Assembly: GCF_016811235.1 (NCBI RefSeq)
Contig: NZ_JAFBID010000002.1
Location: forward strand, 62,001 to 126,000
Origin: Microvirga arabica
Lineage (GTDB): Bacteria; Pseudomonadota; Alphaproteobacteria; Rhizobiales; Beijerinckiaceae
Length of the DNA: 64,000 nt
Direction of reading: 5' to 3'
Shown here: positions 51,754 through 60,916 of the stretch, one piece after another
How the letters are laid out: every line of letters begins with the position of its first letter
Numbering within the stretch: the stretch's first letter is position 1
Notes under the pieces: model-generated
Database searches by the model: none
What the model was told of the DNA's origin: nothing
The model's input: the letters and a program-made list of their open reading frames with translations, nothing else
Made by a program: the position numbers and the translations under genes

Positions 51754-52809
51754 TCACGCCGCATTCGGCGTCGCCGCAGCGCGCAGCAACATGCCGAAGA
51801 GGTCGCGGGGTTCGTCGGGGTCGGCTAGGAGGTCGAGTTCGTCGGAGAGGCCCGTCTGCTCGATCTGGCGCTTCACGTAGCGCAGGGCCGAGAAATCCTC
51901 GATCGCGAAGCCCACGGAGTCGAAGAGGGTAATCTGCCGGTCGCCCGTGCGGCCGGGCTCGAGGCCGGCGATCACGCGCCACAGCTCCTTGACCGGATAG
52001 TCCGCCGGGAGCTGCTGGATCTCGCCCTCGATGCGGGTCTGCGGCGGGTATTCCACGAAGATGTCGGAGCGCTTCAGGATGTCGGCGTGCAGCTCGGTTT
52101 TGCCGGGGCAGTCGCCGCCGACCGCGTTGATGTGGAGCCCTGAGCCGACCATGTTGTCGGTGAGGATCGTGGCGTTCTGCTTGTCGGCCGTGACCGTCGT
52201 GACGATCTGGACGCCCTCCATCGCTTCCTCGATGGAATTGCAGACGGTAATGCCGAAGCCGAGACCTGCGAGATTGCGCACGCATTTCGTGCTGGCCGAG
52301 CGGTCGATGTCGTAGAGCCGCAAGGTGTCGACGCCAAGAAGCGCCTTGAACGCCAGCGCCTGGAACTCGGCCTGTGCCCCATTGCCGATGATGGCCATGG
52401 TGCGCGCGCCCTTAGGCGCAAGGTGCTTCGCCGCGACTGCCGATGTGGCGGCGGTGCGCAGGGCCGTCAGAATGGTCATTTCGGTCAGGAGCACGGGATA
52501 GCCGGTCGCCACATCGGCCAGCACGCCGAAGGCCGTCACGGTCTGGCGTCCCTCGCGGGTGTTTTTGGGGTGCCCGTTCACATATTTGAAGCCATAGACC
52601 TCGCCGTCGCTGGTGGGCATGAGCTCGATCACGCCCTCGCGGCTGTGCGATGCCACCCGAGGGGTCTTGTCGAAGGATTCCCAGCGCCGGAAATCGGCCT
52701 CGATGCATTCCGCCAGCTCCAGCAGGAAGCGCTCCACGCCAATCGTGAGAACGAGCTTCATCATGTTATCGACGCTGACGAAGGGGACGACGTTCAGTTT
52801 CAGGTTCAT
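51754..52809 (-). CDS. ocd: Ornithine cyclodeaminase
   Basis: A 351-residue protein of the ornithine cyclodeaminase/mu-crystallin family. It converts ornithine to proline and ammonia with NAD. Key stretches: MPTSDGEVYGFKYVNGHPKNTREGRQTVTAFGVLADVATGYPVLLTEMTILTALRTAATSAVA, the NAD-binding IIGNGAQAEFQALAF, and VGGDCPGKTEL. It begins 3 bases after the end of the arginase gene, so the pair forms an operon from arginine to proline. Confidence 0.92.
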   Translation of the reverse strand: MNLKLNVVPFVSVDNMMKLVLTIGVERFLLELAECIEADFRRWESFDKTPRVASHSREGVIELMPTSDGEVYGFKYVNGHPKNTREGRQTVTAFGVLADVATGYPVLLTEMTILTALRTAATSAVAAKHLAPKGARTMAIIGNGAQAEFQALAFKALLGVDTLRLYDIDRSASTKCVRNLAGLGFGITVCNSIEEAMEGVQIVTTVTADKQNATILTDNMVGSGLHINAVGGDCPGKTELHADILKRSDIFVEYPPQTRIEGEIQQLPADYPVKELWRVIAGLEPGRTGDRQITLFDSVGFAIEDFSALRYVKRQIEQTGLSDELDLLADPDEPRDLFGMLLRAAATPNAA

Positions 52810-52812
52810 GGC

Positions 52813-53763
52813 TTAAGGGTTCTTTGGGGTATGACGGTAGCTCTGGGTCGGGCGGTCGAGCACGCGCCGGCCCATGAGGCTTGAGACGAGGTCGACCATC
52901 AGGAGGGCCGTGCGGCCGCGCTCGTCGAGGAAGGGGTTGAGCTCGACGAGGTCGATGCTTCGCACCAAGCCGCTGTCGTGAAGCATCTCCATGATGAGAT
53001 GGGCCTCGCGGAAGGTGGCGCCGCCGGGAACGGTGGTGCCGACCCCCGGGGCAATGCCGGGATCGAGGAAATCCACATCCAGGCTCACGTGGAGAATGCC
53101 GTCGGCGGCGGCCACGCGCTTGAGGAATGCATCGAGAAGGGGCGCGACGCCGTTCTCGTCGATGGCGCGCATGTCGTGAACCGTCACGCCCGCCGTGGCG
53201 AGGGCAGCCCGCTCCGCCGGGTCAACGCTGCGGATGCCGATCATGCAGACGTTCTCGGGCTTGAGCGGATTGGCAACGGTCGGGAAGTAGCCATCGAAGC
53301 CGCTCAGGCCCGTCGCATAGGCCATCGGGACCCCATGGAGGTTGCCGCTCGTGGTCGTCTCGAGGGTGTGGAAATCCGGGTGTGAATCGAGCCAGAGCAC
53401 GAAGAACTCGCGGCCCTCCGTGGCGGCCCGTCGGGCCAGTCCTGTCATGGATCCGGCAGACAAGCTGTGATCGCCGCCGATGAAGATAGGCATGCCGTCG
53501 CCGCTCGCCTGATAGGCGGCCTCCGTGATGGCCTCGGTCCAGGCGACTGTTTCCGGCAACGCCTTGATGGCGCCGTTCGGGTGGCGCACTTCGCGCCGGG
53601 GCGCAGGCACGATGTTGCCGCGATCCTCGACCGCGTAGCCGAGATTGCGCAGCTCCGTCACTAGCCCGGCCGTCCGGAAGGCGCTTGGGCCCATGTCGCA
53701 GCCGAGTCGGCCGGCGCCCTCCTGCACGGGCGCGCCCAGAACGATGCACGTGGTCGAAGCCAT
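52813..53763 (-). CDS. rocF: Arginase
   Basis: A 316-residue arginase that hydrolyses arginine to ornithine and urea. Manganese ligands are visible: [21 protein letters not shown] (the usual DAHxDxN appears as DSHPDFH) and [17 protein letters not shown]. The start has GGGAGAG upstream. The gene is directly followed by ornithine cyclodeaminase and divergent from an Lrp-type regulator at 53886, the usual arginine-catabolic arrangement in Hyphomicrobiales. Confidence 0.92.
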   Translation of the reverse strand: MASTTCIVLGAPVQEGAGRLGCDMGPSAFRTAGLVTELRNLGYAVEDRGNIVPAPRREVRHPNGAIKALPETVAWTEAITEAAYQASGDGMPIFIGGDHSLSAGSMTGLARRAATEGREFFVLWLDSHPDFHTLETTTSGNLHGVPMAYATGLSGFDGYFPTVANPLKPENVCMIGIRSVDPAERAALATAGVTVHDMRAIDENGVAPLLDAFLKRVAAADGILHVSLDVDFLDPGIAPGVGTTVPGGATFREAHLIMEMLHDSGLVRSIDLVELNPFLDERGRTALLMVDLVSSLMGRRVLDRPTQSYRHTPKNP

Positions 53764-53885
53764 TCGTCTCTCCCTATCCTGCCGTCAAGCTACCGAACGG
53801 CCTTGGCACAATGAACACCGAAATTTGACAAATAGCGCAGAGTTGCTGATCGTTCTGGTAAGTTCGGCTCATCAAAACGGCATCC

Positions 53886-54323
53886 ATGGACGATCTCGAC
53901 CAGCGCCTGATCACACTCCTGCGGCACAACGGACGGCGGAGCGTCTCGGATCTTGCCATCGCTCTCGGCGCCTCTCGCGCCACCGTTCGGTCCCGGATGG
54001 AGCGTCTGGAGCGCTCCGGCGCCATCGTCGGCTATACGGTGATCCTCCGGGCCGACGCGGTGGCCTTGCCGGTGCGGGGCATCATGCTGATCGAGGTGGA
54101 GGGGAGGGCCGGCGACCGGGTGGTGGATGCGCTCGGCGGCTTTCCGGAGGTGAGCGCCATTCACACCACGAACGGCAAATGGGGCCTCATCGTCGAGCTC
54201 GGCGCCAGCAGCCTCTCGGATTTCGACGCCATCCTGCGGCGGGTGCGCCTGATCCCGGGAGTCATTGCGTCAGAGACGAATCTCCTTCTGGCAACGCCGC
54301 GCAGCACCCGGGCCAAGCTCTAA
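53886..54323 (+). CDS. Lrp/AsnC family transcriptional regulator
   Basis: A 145-residue Lrp/AsnC protein. Winged helix-turn-helix DLDQRLITLLRHNGRRSVSDLAIALGASRATVRSRMERLERSGAIVGYTV, followed by a RAM domain (LPVRGIMLIEVEGRAGDRVVDALGGFPEVSAIHTTNGKWGLIVEL). It is divergent from the arginase operon and is its likely regulator, responding to arginine or ornithine. Confidence 0.9.
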   Translation: MDDLDQRLITLLRHNGRRSVSDLAIALGASRATVRSRMERLERSGAIVGYTVILRADAVALPVRGIMLIEVEGRAGDRVVDALGGFPEVSAIHTTNGKWGLIVELGASSLSDFDAILRRVRLIPGVIASETNLLLATPRSTRAKL

Positions 54324-54410
54324 AGTCGCTTCCACAGCAGTCATGCCACCCTAGGCTGGCGCGCTTGTCGCCATTCGCTACAGTGCGGGCTTTATTCGGG
54401 AGGTCCGTTC

Positions 54411-54803
54411 ATGTCCAAGGAAGTCGTCGAAGTTCCCATTCTGTCTGAGGGCGTGCGGAAGGTGGGCGTACCGCTGTCCATGGTGACGAGGGCGAACGGG
54501 TTCGTTTTCGTGTCGGGAACGCCGCCTTTCAACATGGAGAGCGGCGGTTTCGTGAAGGGTGACATCGAGGTGCAGACCGAGGCGTGTCTCCGGGCGCTTC
54601 AGCATTGCCTGGAAAGCGCCGGCACCTCCCTCGACAAGGTGGTGATGGTGCGCATCTATGCGGCCAATGCCGGGTTCTACGGCGCCATCAATCGCGTCTA
54701 TGCCCGATTCTTCCCGGAGAACCCGCCCTCACGGACCTTCGTGCCGGTGGCATCCTGGCCCATGGAGTTCGACATCGAGATCGAGTGCATCGCGGTGGCC
54801 TGA
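54411..54803 (+). CDS. RidA/YjgF-like protein, intact copy
   Basis: A 130-residue protein, the intact counterpart of the frameshifted gene at 6158 (about 85 per cent identical). It has the RidA-type barrel with GFVFVSGTPPFNMESGGF, EACLRALQHCLESAGTSLDKVVMVRIYAANAGFYGAINRVYARFFPENPPSRTFVPVASWPMEFDIEIECIAVA. RidA hydrolyses reactive enamine intermediates; this subgroup may act on a different imine. GGGAGG is at the right spacing upstream. Confidence 0.9.
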   Translation: MSKEVVEVPILSEGVRKVGVPLSMVTRANGFVFVSGTPPFNMESGGFVKGDIEVQTEACLRALQHCLESAGTSLDKVVMVRIYAANAGFYGAINRVYARFFPENPPSRTFVPVASWPMEFDIEIECIAVA

Positions 54804-54835
54804 CCCGCTCGGTCGGAGGTTCGGCTCAATTCAGC

Positions 54836-56350
54836 TCAGGCTGCTGCGTTCGGCAGGGATCCCCGGGACGGGGCGTGATCCTCTCCCAGGCTGCGGACCG
54901 CATTGCGGCCTGCAGCCTTCGCCCGATAGAGGGCCTGGTCGGCGGCCTCAAGAAGCGTGTTCCTGTCATTGCCGCGGGAAGGCCGCGCCGAAGCGACACC
55001 GATGCTGACTGTGACGATGTGATAAGGGCTGCCCTCATGGGCCATCGCCATCGCGTTGATGGTCTCGCGAACCGCGTTGGCGATTCTCATGGCGCCGGTC
55101 AGATCCGTCTCGGGCAGGATGATGGCGAACTCCTCGCCGCCATAACGGGTTGCAATGTCCCGGGGGCGCCGGATGCTGGCGTCGAGGGTGCCGGCAATCG
55201 CGCGCAGCACCTCGTCGCCGCGTCCATGTCCATAACGGTCGTTGAAGCTTTTGAAATAATCGGCGTCGATGAAAAGCAGCGACAGGGGGGAGCCTGACCG
55301 TACGGCCTGACGCCATTCGCGCTCGAAGGTCTCGCGGAAGGCGCGGCGGTTCGGCAGCCCTGTGAGGTCATCGGTTCTGGCGATCCGCCTGAGCTTGGTC
55401 TCGGCTCTCGTGCGGCGCTTCAGCTCACGCTGGAAAAGGAACGTCAATCCGACCACGGCACAGCAGAGCACCAGCGTCACGAGACTGAGGACAAGGGCCT
55501 TCCTCTCCCATGCGGCGAAAACCTCATCCATCGACAGCGCCACGGTGAGCACGAGAGGGTATTTTTCCAGCCGGTCGAAGGAGATGATGCGGTGCACTCC
55601 GTCGATGGGCGATACCGAATCGAATGTGCCGGACTTTTCCCTCAGGAGCCGCTGGACATGGGGGGAGCCGCCCAGGTCCTGATTGATTTGGCTCTCGTCG
55701 AAGGGATAGCGGGTCAGCAGGACGCCGTCGCCTCGAAAGAGGTTGATGGCTCCATGTCGGCCCAGGCTCAAGTGCTCAAAGCGCTGGTTGATGGTGTTCA
55801 GGGCAATCGACCCGATGACCACTCCAGCGAAGCCGCCGTTGGAGTCCGAAAGCCTGCGGCTGATCCCGATGGTGAGATCGCCATGAGGGGCTTTGCTCCG
55901 GTAGGGGCGGCTCACATACAGGCCGAGGTGATGCGTGTTCTTGTGAGCCGTGAAGTACTCGCGGTCTGAGACGTTGAGCGACCGTAAGGCGATCACCGGC
56001 CCTGCATCGGCAATCAGGCGGCCGTCTCTGTCCACCAGCAGGAGGGCTGCCATGAAGTTGGCCGAAGCCGCACGGTCGAACAGCATCCGGTACTGGAGAT
56101 CGGGAGACAGCCGGTGGGAGCTGAGGTGGCGAAGCCCCTCTATGGCTCCCTTCAAGGACAGATCGAGCAACTCAAGATTGTTGTCGAGGTCGCGGGCGAT
56201 GGTGGTCAACACATTCCGGGAGGATTTCTCGGCCTCCTGCCAGGTGCCGAGCCGATCCATCCAGAGCGTGTGGGCGGAAATCCCGAGAATGCCGAGGGCA
56301 ATCACGCCTGCAATCAGGTGCAAGTAGACTTCTGATAGCAGACGTTTCAT
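54836..56350 (-). CDS. Cache-GGDEF diguanylate cyclase
   Basis: A 504-residue membrane protein. Two helices flank an extracellular double-Cache-like domain (about 40-280, with LLLVDRDGRLIADAGPVIALRSLNVSDREYFTAHKN). A GGDEF domain follows (about 345-490): RTDDLTGLPNRRAF, then FIDADYFKSFNDRYGHGRGDEVL and the active-site GGEEF in RYGGEEFAIILPETD. It would make c-di-GMP in response to an external ligand. The inhibitory I-site RxxD was not seen clearly. It may link to the alginate-type locus or to the BTLCP protein through c-di-GMP, but this is inference. Confidence 0.92.
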   Translation of the reverse strand: MKRLLSEVYLHLIAGVIALGILGISAHTLWMDRLGTWQEAEKSSRNVLTTIARDLDNNLELLDLSLKGAIEGLRHLSSHRLSPDLQYRMLFDRAASANFMAALLLVDRDGRLIADAGPVIALRSLNVSDREYFTAHKNTHHLGLYVSRPYRSKAPHGDLTIGISRRLSDSNGGFAGVVIGSIALNTINQRFEHLSLGRHGAINLFRGDGVLLTRYPFDESQINQDLGGSPHVQRLLREKSGTFDSVSPIDGVHRIISFDRLEKYPLVLTVALSMDEVFAAWERKALVLSLVTLVLCCAVVGLTFLFQRELKRRTRAETKLRRIARTDDLTGLPNRRAFRETFEREWRQAVRSGSPLSLLFIDADYFKSFNDRYGHGRGDEVLRAIAGTLDASIRRPRDIATRYGGEEFAIILPETDLTGAMRIANAVRETINAMAMAHEGSPYHIVTVSIGVASARPSRGNDRNTLLEAADQALYRAKAAGRNAVRSLGEDHAPSRGSLPNAAA

Positions 56351-56605
56351 TCGGCATCACAACGATCTTGTCTGAATTTATTCTATAGAGAAGGAAGTGA
56401 ACCGAGCCAACCGAATTGTTGGCGACAGAATAGTAGCCATTAGTCACTTGTGAATGGGGGTGTTCTATTCGGGAAGAAGCTGAGCGCCTTTAAGGCAGGG
56501 CTCATCTTGAGATATGTTATAAAGATTTCAATTCTCCAATGCTGATGTATCCTGTCTCTGTGCCACCGCGCAGCTTAATCGATCCGCCATGAGAGGAGGG
56601 CGGTA

Positions 56606-56830
56606 ATGTTTGGTCCTTCGCAGTCCCACAGAATCTGGCGAATGATGAGCGCTCTGATCGATGCTCGGCCGGAATGGGCCGACAAAGATGTCTTCGAGGC
56701 AGATCGTGAGAAAATCCTTCGGTATGGGACTTCCATCGGGCTCAGCGTGGAGGAGCTGCTCCGGATGACCGAGCCTGATATCATCCTTGGACTCTGGACC
56801 GCAGCCGAGGCGGCACAGGCTCAAGATTGA
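56606..56830 (+). CDS. Small hypothetical protein
   Basis: A 74-residue protein (MFGPSQSHRIWRMMSALIDARPEWADKDVFEADREKILRYGTSIGLSVEELLRMTEPDIILGLWTAAEAAQ). The amphipathic helices and the GAGGAGG-like site upstream suggest it is real. No family is recognised. Confidence 0.5.
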   Translation: MFGPSQSHRIWRMMSALIDARPEWADKDVFEADREKILRYGTSIGLSVEELLRMTEPDIILGLWTAAEAAQAQD

Positions 56831-56886
56831 GTAGCCGGTATGGGATCGAGCGCGGCTATGAAAGCTGCCGCGCCCGACCGTCTCCG

Positions 56887-57621
56887 TTACTGGGCTTTCT
56901 TGGCTCGCCGCGAGAGCATGTTGAGAGCCTCGATGAGGGCCGAGAAGGCCATCGCTGCGTAAATATAGCCTTTAGGCACGTGCGCACCGAAGCCCTCCGC
57001 GATCAGCACCATGCCGATCATGAGCAGGAAGCCGAGGGCGAGCATGACAACGGTTGGGTTCGCTTGGATGAAGCGCGCCAGTGGGTTTGCCGCCAGCAGC
57101 ATCACCGTCACCGCCACCAGCACCGCGATCACCATGATCGGCACGTGATCCGTCATGCCCACCGCCGTGATGATGCTGTCGATGGAGAAGACAAGGTCCA
57201 GCAGCAGGATCTGCACGATGGCAGAGGCAAAACTCATCTGCACCCTCTCTCCTTCGAACATGTCCGGACCTGGATCGGGATCCACATGGTGGTGGATCTC
57301 CTTGGTGGCTTTCCAGACCAGGAACAGGCCACCTGCGATCAGGATCAGGTCACGCCAGGAGAACCCATGGCCGAATGCGGTAAAGAGCGGTTCGGTTAGT
57401 TGAACGATGATGGCGATGGTCCCGAGCAGGCCGAGACGAAGAATCAGAGCCAGCCCGATGCCGATACGGCGGGCTCTTGCCTGCTGATGGGCGGGCAGCT
57501 TGTTGGTCAGGATCGAGATGAAAATCAGATTGTCGATTCCAAGCACAACTTCCATGACAATGAGGGTTGCCAGGGCTGCCCATGCGGTCGGGTCCGCTGC
57601 AAGTGCAAATAGCTGGTCCAT
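56887..57621 (-). CDS. TerC family membrane protein
   Basis: A 244-residue protein with seven or more membrane helices. The family motifs are present: [30 protein letters not shown] with the acidic residues in the membrane, and [23 protein letters not shown]-like sequence ([25 protein letters not shown]). TerC proteins are linked to metal (manganese) export or homeostasis and tellurite resistance. No yybP-ykoY riboswitch pattern was recognised upstream. Confidence 0.9.
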   Translation of the reverse strand: MDQLFALAADPTAWAALATLIVMEVVLGIDNLIFISILTNKLPAHQQARARRIGIGLALILRLGLLGTIAIIVQLTEPLFTAFGHGFSWRDLILIAGGLFLVWKATKEIHHHVDPDPGPDMFEGERVQMSFASAIVQILLLDLVFSIDSIITAVGMTDHVPIMVIAVLVAVTVMLLAANPLARFIQANPTVVMLALGFLLMIGMVLIAEGFGAHVPKGYIYAAMAFSALIEALNMLSRRAKKAQ

Positions 57622-57932
57622 GAGGCCTTCCGTGGTTGCGCTTCCTTATTTCGTATACGGCGCAGCTTGCACAAGGGCTAAGCCGTCTTTCCCACCTGTT
57701 TTGCATCGCAGATCCCGGTCATATTTCTCCGGTAGGCGCGGTATCCTGGGGAACGGCATAGCTACGGTTTCAATGGTCAACAGGGTGCCGGCTACAGCGA
57801 AAGCTGAGCCGGTGCTGCCAAAAAGCCGATGTTTGACAAAGATTTGCTTACGCTGCTCGCGAATAGGGCCGAACCTGTGGAACCGGCAATGACGGCATAA
57901 GCGTTCCTCTGTGACAGGAATGGAGTTGTGTC
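57622..57932. other. Intergenic region between divergent genes
   Basis: About 310 bases, presumably promoters of TerC and the Pro/Ala-rich protein. No riboswitch, terminator or small gene was recognised. Confidence 0.35.
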
Positions 57933-58583
57933 ATGGCAGGGTCATCAGGACGTTGGCTGTTGACGGCGTCGCTTATCAGCGTTCTGTCGGCGACAGCGCC
58001 TGTGCTGGCCCAGGCAGGGCGCCCTTGGGTCGATCCTCCGCCGGAGAGCGGCGCCACACCATCCGCGCCGCCGGCTCCAGCTCCTGCAGTCTCCGCACCT
58101 GCGGCTCAACCCTCACAAGCCGCTGCTTCGGCGCCAGCGCCTCAGCCGGCTCCGGCTTCTGGGCCGTCAGAGGCTCCGAAGGAGAAAGAGGCGGTTGCAT
58201 CCCGCTCCCCTGCCGCGGTCTCGCCTCGCGCGGTCTCGCCTCGCAAGGAGGGAGCAGATGAGCAGGTCGAGCAGAAAACCGTAACCGAACGCAAGGTGCG
58301 CCGGGCCCCACAGCAGGCGCGCAGCGCTACACGGTCTCAGAAGCGGGAAGAGCAGGAAGCGCGGCGCCGTGAGCCAGGATTGAAAGCGGCTCAAGTGCGT
58401 CCCCCACGCAATGGGATCGAACGGCGAGCTCGGGTCACACGCTATGAGTCGGTTCAAGAGGGAGTCGATGCAGGACTTGAGGTCATGAGGCTTCGGACGA
58501 TCCAGCTCCCCGACGGTCGTCGCATCGAGGTTCTGACGCGCCCCAATCAGGATATCGCAAGCCAGCTCCCGGACGGTTACTGA
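57933..58583 (+). CDS. Secreted Pro/Ala-rich protein with basic middle
   Basis: A 216-residue protein with a signal peptide (RWLLTASLISVLSATAPVLAQ), a Pro/Ala/Gln-rich linker (about 30-95), an Arg/Lys/Glu-rich middle, and a C-terminal small domain (GLEVMRLRTIQLPDGRRIEVLTRPNQDIASQLPDG). The layout is like periplasmic proteins of unknown role in Hyphomicrobiales. No family name is known. Confidence 0.6.
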   Translation: MAGSSGRWLLTASLISVLSATAPVLAQAGRPWVDPPPESGATPSAPPAPAPAVSAPAAQPSQAAASAPAPQPAPASGPSEAPKEKEAVASRSPAAVSPRAVSPRKEGADEQVEQKTVTERKVRRAPQQARSATRSQKREEQEARRREPGLKAAQVRPPRNGIERRARVTRYESVQEGVDAGLEVMRLRTIQLPDGRRIEVLTRPNQDIASQLPDGY

Positions 58584-58628
58584 ACCAAGCCCCGTTCAAG
58601 AGGTTGTCGTGATGCCTCTTCGAAGGCA

Positions 58629-59225
58629 TCAGCCCTGCGAAGAGGATTGGCTGAGTTCCTGCGCTGCTACTTCCTGTGACCGGCGACGGATGTCGAGCCA
58701 GAGGCGCTGCTCGCGCCTGGCATCTGCAAGGGCGCGGTGCTCGGCGGGGCCGAGTTCATCGTCCTTTCGCTGAGCCTGGGACAGGACCTTCGTCATGAGG
58801 CCGTCATGAAGGTCGGCTGGTACGCCCATTCCACGCAAGACTTCGTGCACGGTGTGCCGATGAACAGCCTCCGTATCCTGCAGACGCAGGGCATGCCGTG
58901 GGAGCCCGGCTGTCCGCAGCAGGCGGCTGAGCCATTTGCCATCCCATGACGGTGCTGTCGCATAAAGGGTATACCCTGCGAGAGCCGACAGCATTCGCGC
59001 CGCGACATCCGCAACGGGCGCTCCTTCGGCGTGCAGCCGATCCCGCGAGATCCCATGAATGGTCTCTGCTTTGAGGTCCCAATCGGTCCATGTCGGATCA
59101 GGTCGAATGAGGTGGCTCTCCTCTTCGTCGTTTGAGAGAACCCAAGCCACCTCAATGGGATATCCATGCTTGCCTAAGGAGGACGCTTCGAAGTCAAGGA
59201 ATGCGAGCTTTGGCAAATCGGGCAT
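58629..59225 (-). CDS. DEDDh 3'-5' exonuclease
   Basis: A 198-residue exonuclease of the DnaQ fold. Start at ATG 59225 (MPDLPKLAFLDFEASSL): Asp11 and Glu13 are the first metal ligands (DFE), the middle has another Asp region (YTLYATAPSWDGKW), and HRALADARREQRLW is the ExoIII motif HxAxxD. It may start at 59267 instead, where it would overlap the preceding gene by ATGA. The role could be DNA repair or RNA turnover; the family is broad. Confidence 0.85.
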   Translation of the reverse strand: MPDLPKLAFLDFEASSLGKHGYPIEVAWVLSNDEEESHLIRPDPTWTDWDLKAETIHGISRDRLHAEGAPVADVAARMLSALAGYTLYATAPSWDGKWLSRLLRTAGLPRHALRLQDTEAVHRHTVHEVLRGMGVPADLHDGLMTKVLSQAQRKDDELGPAEHRALADARREQRLWLDIRRRSQEVAAQELSQSSSQG

Positions 59226-59263
59226 TGCCGATTCGCTATGCTCCTCACGACAGCCTGCTGCAG

Positions 59264-59536
59264 TCATGACTGGACCTGTGAGGCTGGCGACTCTTGAGCC
59301 AGTTGCGAACGGATGGCCTGCAGCAAGTCATCATCGGGTAGACTCGTCTCCCAATCTGCCGCGAGTTCGATGCGCACGGACTTCGCACCTCCCGATGGGG
59401 TGCAGACGATATGGACCTTGTTTCGCGCGCCATCGACACGGGCGGCATCCATTTTCTCGGGATCATTGCCGAGACCTGCAAAAGCTTGGATACAGGTCCA
59501 CGTGATGCCTTCCGCATCAATTACCTCGCGTGGCAT
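59264..59536 (-). CDS. Small hypothetical protein upstream of the exonuclease
   Basis: A 90-residue protein (MPREVIDAEGITWTCIQAFAGLGNDPEK, VHIVCTPSGGAKSVRIELAADWETSL). Its stop codon overlaps the ATG at 59267 of the exonuclease frame, so the two are probably cotranslated. No family is known. Confidence 0.55.
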   Translation of the reverse strand: MPREVIDAEGITWTCIQAFAGLGNDPEKMDAARVDGARNKVHIVCTPSGGAKSVRIELAADWETSLPDDDLLQAIRSQLAQESPASQVQS

Positions 59537-59709
59537 GTCATCGTCCCTTCAGGCATGCGGAAGTGCACCAATTCCATCAACGCTTGAGGTCCATCGATGC
59601 TCCAATGAGGCCACCTCCACGCCTGAGTCTTTATCTTCCTTGACACAAGACGCGCTCAGGCAGAGCCTCGCCCGGCTGCCAGACGGCAGAGCTCTGCATG
59701 GAGAGGACC

Positions 59710-60090
59710 ATGGCGAAAAACGTGAAGGATCTGCTGGCCGAAGCGAACTCCTCAGTGCCCAGGCTTTCGCCAAATGAGGCTGCCGAGAAGATCCGCTCAG
59801 GCGATGTTCTCGTGGTGGATGTGCGCGATTCAGCAGAAGTTCAGCAAAGCGGAAAGCTCAAGGGGGCGGTCAATGTCTCCCGCGGCATGCTCGAATTCCG
59901 GGCCGACCCGGAGAGCCAATATCATAACCCTGCCTTCCAGAAGGATAAGACCATTCTCCTGCACTGCGCCTCCGGAGGGCGCTCCGCCTTGGCGGGAAAG
60001 ACCCTGCAAGACATGGGCTATACGGCGGTCTTCAACATCGGCGGATTCAAGGATCTAGCAGACGCGGGCATCGATACCGAGCCAGTCTGA
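59710..60090 (+). CDS. Rhodanese-like sulfurtransferase
   Basis: A 126-residue single rhodanese domain: RLSPNEAAEKIRSGDVLVVDVRDSAE, the active-site loop HCASGGRSALA with nucleophile Cys86, and a closing GGFKDLADAG. It transfers sulfur to cyanide or protein acceptors. ATG 59710 was chosen because the frame from 59698 includes four extra residues before the usual start. A hairpin follows at 60120. Confidence 0.9.
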   Translation: MAKNVKDLLAEANSSVPRLSPNEAAEKIRSGDVLVVDVRDSAEVQQSGKLKGAVNVSRGMLEFRADPESQYHNPAFQKDKTILLHCASGGRSALAGKTLQDMGYTAVFNIGGFKDLADAGIDTEPV

Positions 60091-60119
60091 TTGCATAAGA
60101 TCATGTCTCGACGATGAAG

Positions 60120-60147
60120 ACGCTCGGCCTTCTACGAGGCCGAGCGT
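60120..60147. terminator. Strong hairpin between convergent genes
   Basis: An 11-bp perfect stem ACGCTCGGCCT/AGGCCGAGCGT with a 6-base loop. It lies between the rhodanese and the lytic transglycosylase, so it may end transcription from both sides, but there is no T run. Confidence 0.55.
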
Positions 60148-60183
60148 GGAGCGATAGGGTCTGAGCTGACCCGATCGGCCATA

Positions 60184-60684
60184 CTACTGCGCATTGGCAG
60201 ATGTGTATGCCGAAGAGCGCAAGGTACTTCCATTCGCCGAGATGGAGCCAGTCGAGACTGGATCGGCAACCGCCGTGCCGAGCGCATGAAGCATGCCCTT
60301 GCGTTTGGCCACATAATAGTAGCCGCCTGCGTAGAGGGCCACCGCCCGGTCAAAGTTGCCGCCCGCAACTTTATATGCATTAGCAAGGTATGCGACTGCG
60401 TAAGTGAGATTGGTGTTGGTGTCGAGCAGCCCCGATGGGCTTCCCCGATATCCCATGCCACGAGCCGTTGCGTAGCGGATCTGCATCAGGCCGAAATTGC
60501 CTTTGCTCAGTGCTCGCGGATTGTAGTTGCTTTCTCTTCTAATCACTCTGTGAACCAAGGCTTCCGGAACGCCGTAGGTCCTGGCGTGCTGCGCAACAAG
60601 CGAGTTGATCGTCGTGCGATCCGATGCAGCGGCAGGCAGGGAGCAGACGACAGCCGCGCAGGCAAGAAGAAGACGAGAAATCAT
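60184..60684 (-). CDS. Lytic transglycosylase (SLT family)
   Basis: A 166-residue secreted enzyme. Signal peptide RLLLACAAVVCSLPAAAS. The SLT catalytic Glu is Glu51 in RRESNYNP, with the supporting GLMQI at about 65-69 and AVAYLANAYKVAG later. It would cut the glycan strands of peptidoglycan and is probably anchored or soluble in the periplasm. The C-terminal 25 residues are a low-complexity tail. Confidence 0.9.
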   Translation of the reverse strand: MISRLLLACAAVVCSLPAAASDRTTINSLVAQHARTYGVPEALVHRVIRRESNYNPRALSKGNFGLMQIRYATARGMGYRGSPSGLLDTNTNLTYAVAYLANAYKVAGGNFDRAVALYAGGYYYVAKRKGMLHALGTAVADPVSTGSISANGSTLRSSAYTSANAQ

Positions 60685-60916
60685 GCATATCCCCTTGGTT
60701 TGGGGAAATTTCTCATCATCAATCGTGGCAATAGGAGGTCAGCTTGGCTGTAAGGAGCCGATAAATGGCCGATGTGGACGCAAACAAGGGGATGACGAGC
60801 CAGAATATCAGCCGCCTACCTCTTTCGGGTGAGGTGTCACACGCGCACTGGCGACATGTGTCAGCTGATCAGGGAGAAGAAGTCGATGGGAGACGACCGA
60901 TCAGAGCGCCTTCATC

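Noticed and set aside
57622-57720. A yybP-ykoY manganese riboswitch upstream of TerC
   Set aside because: The conserved paired elements were not found in the short spacer.
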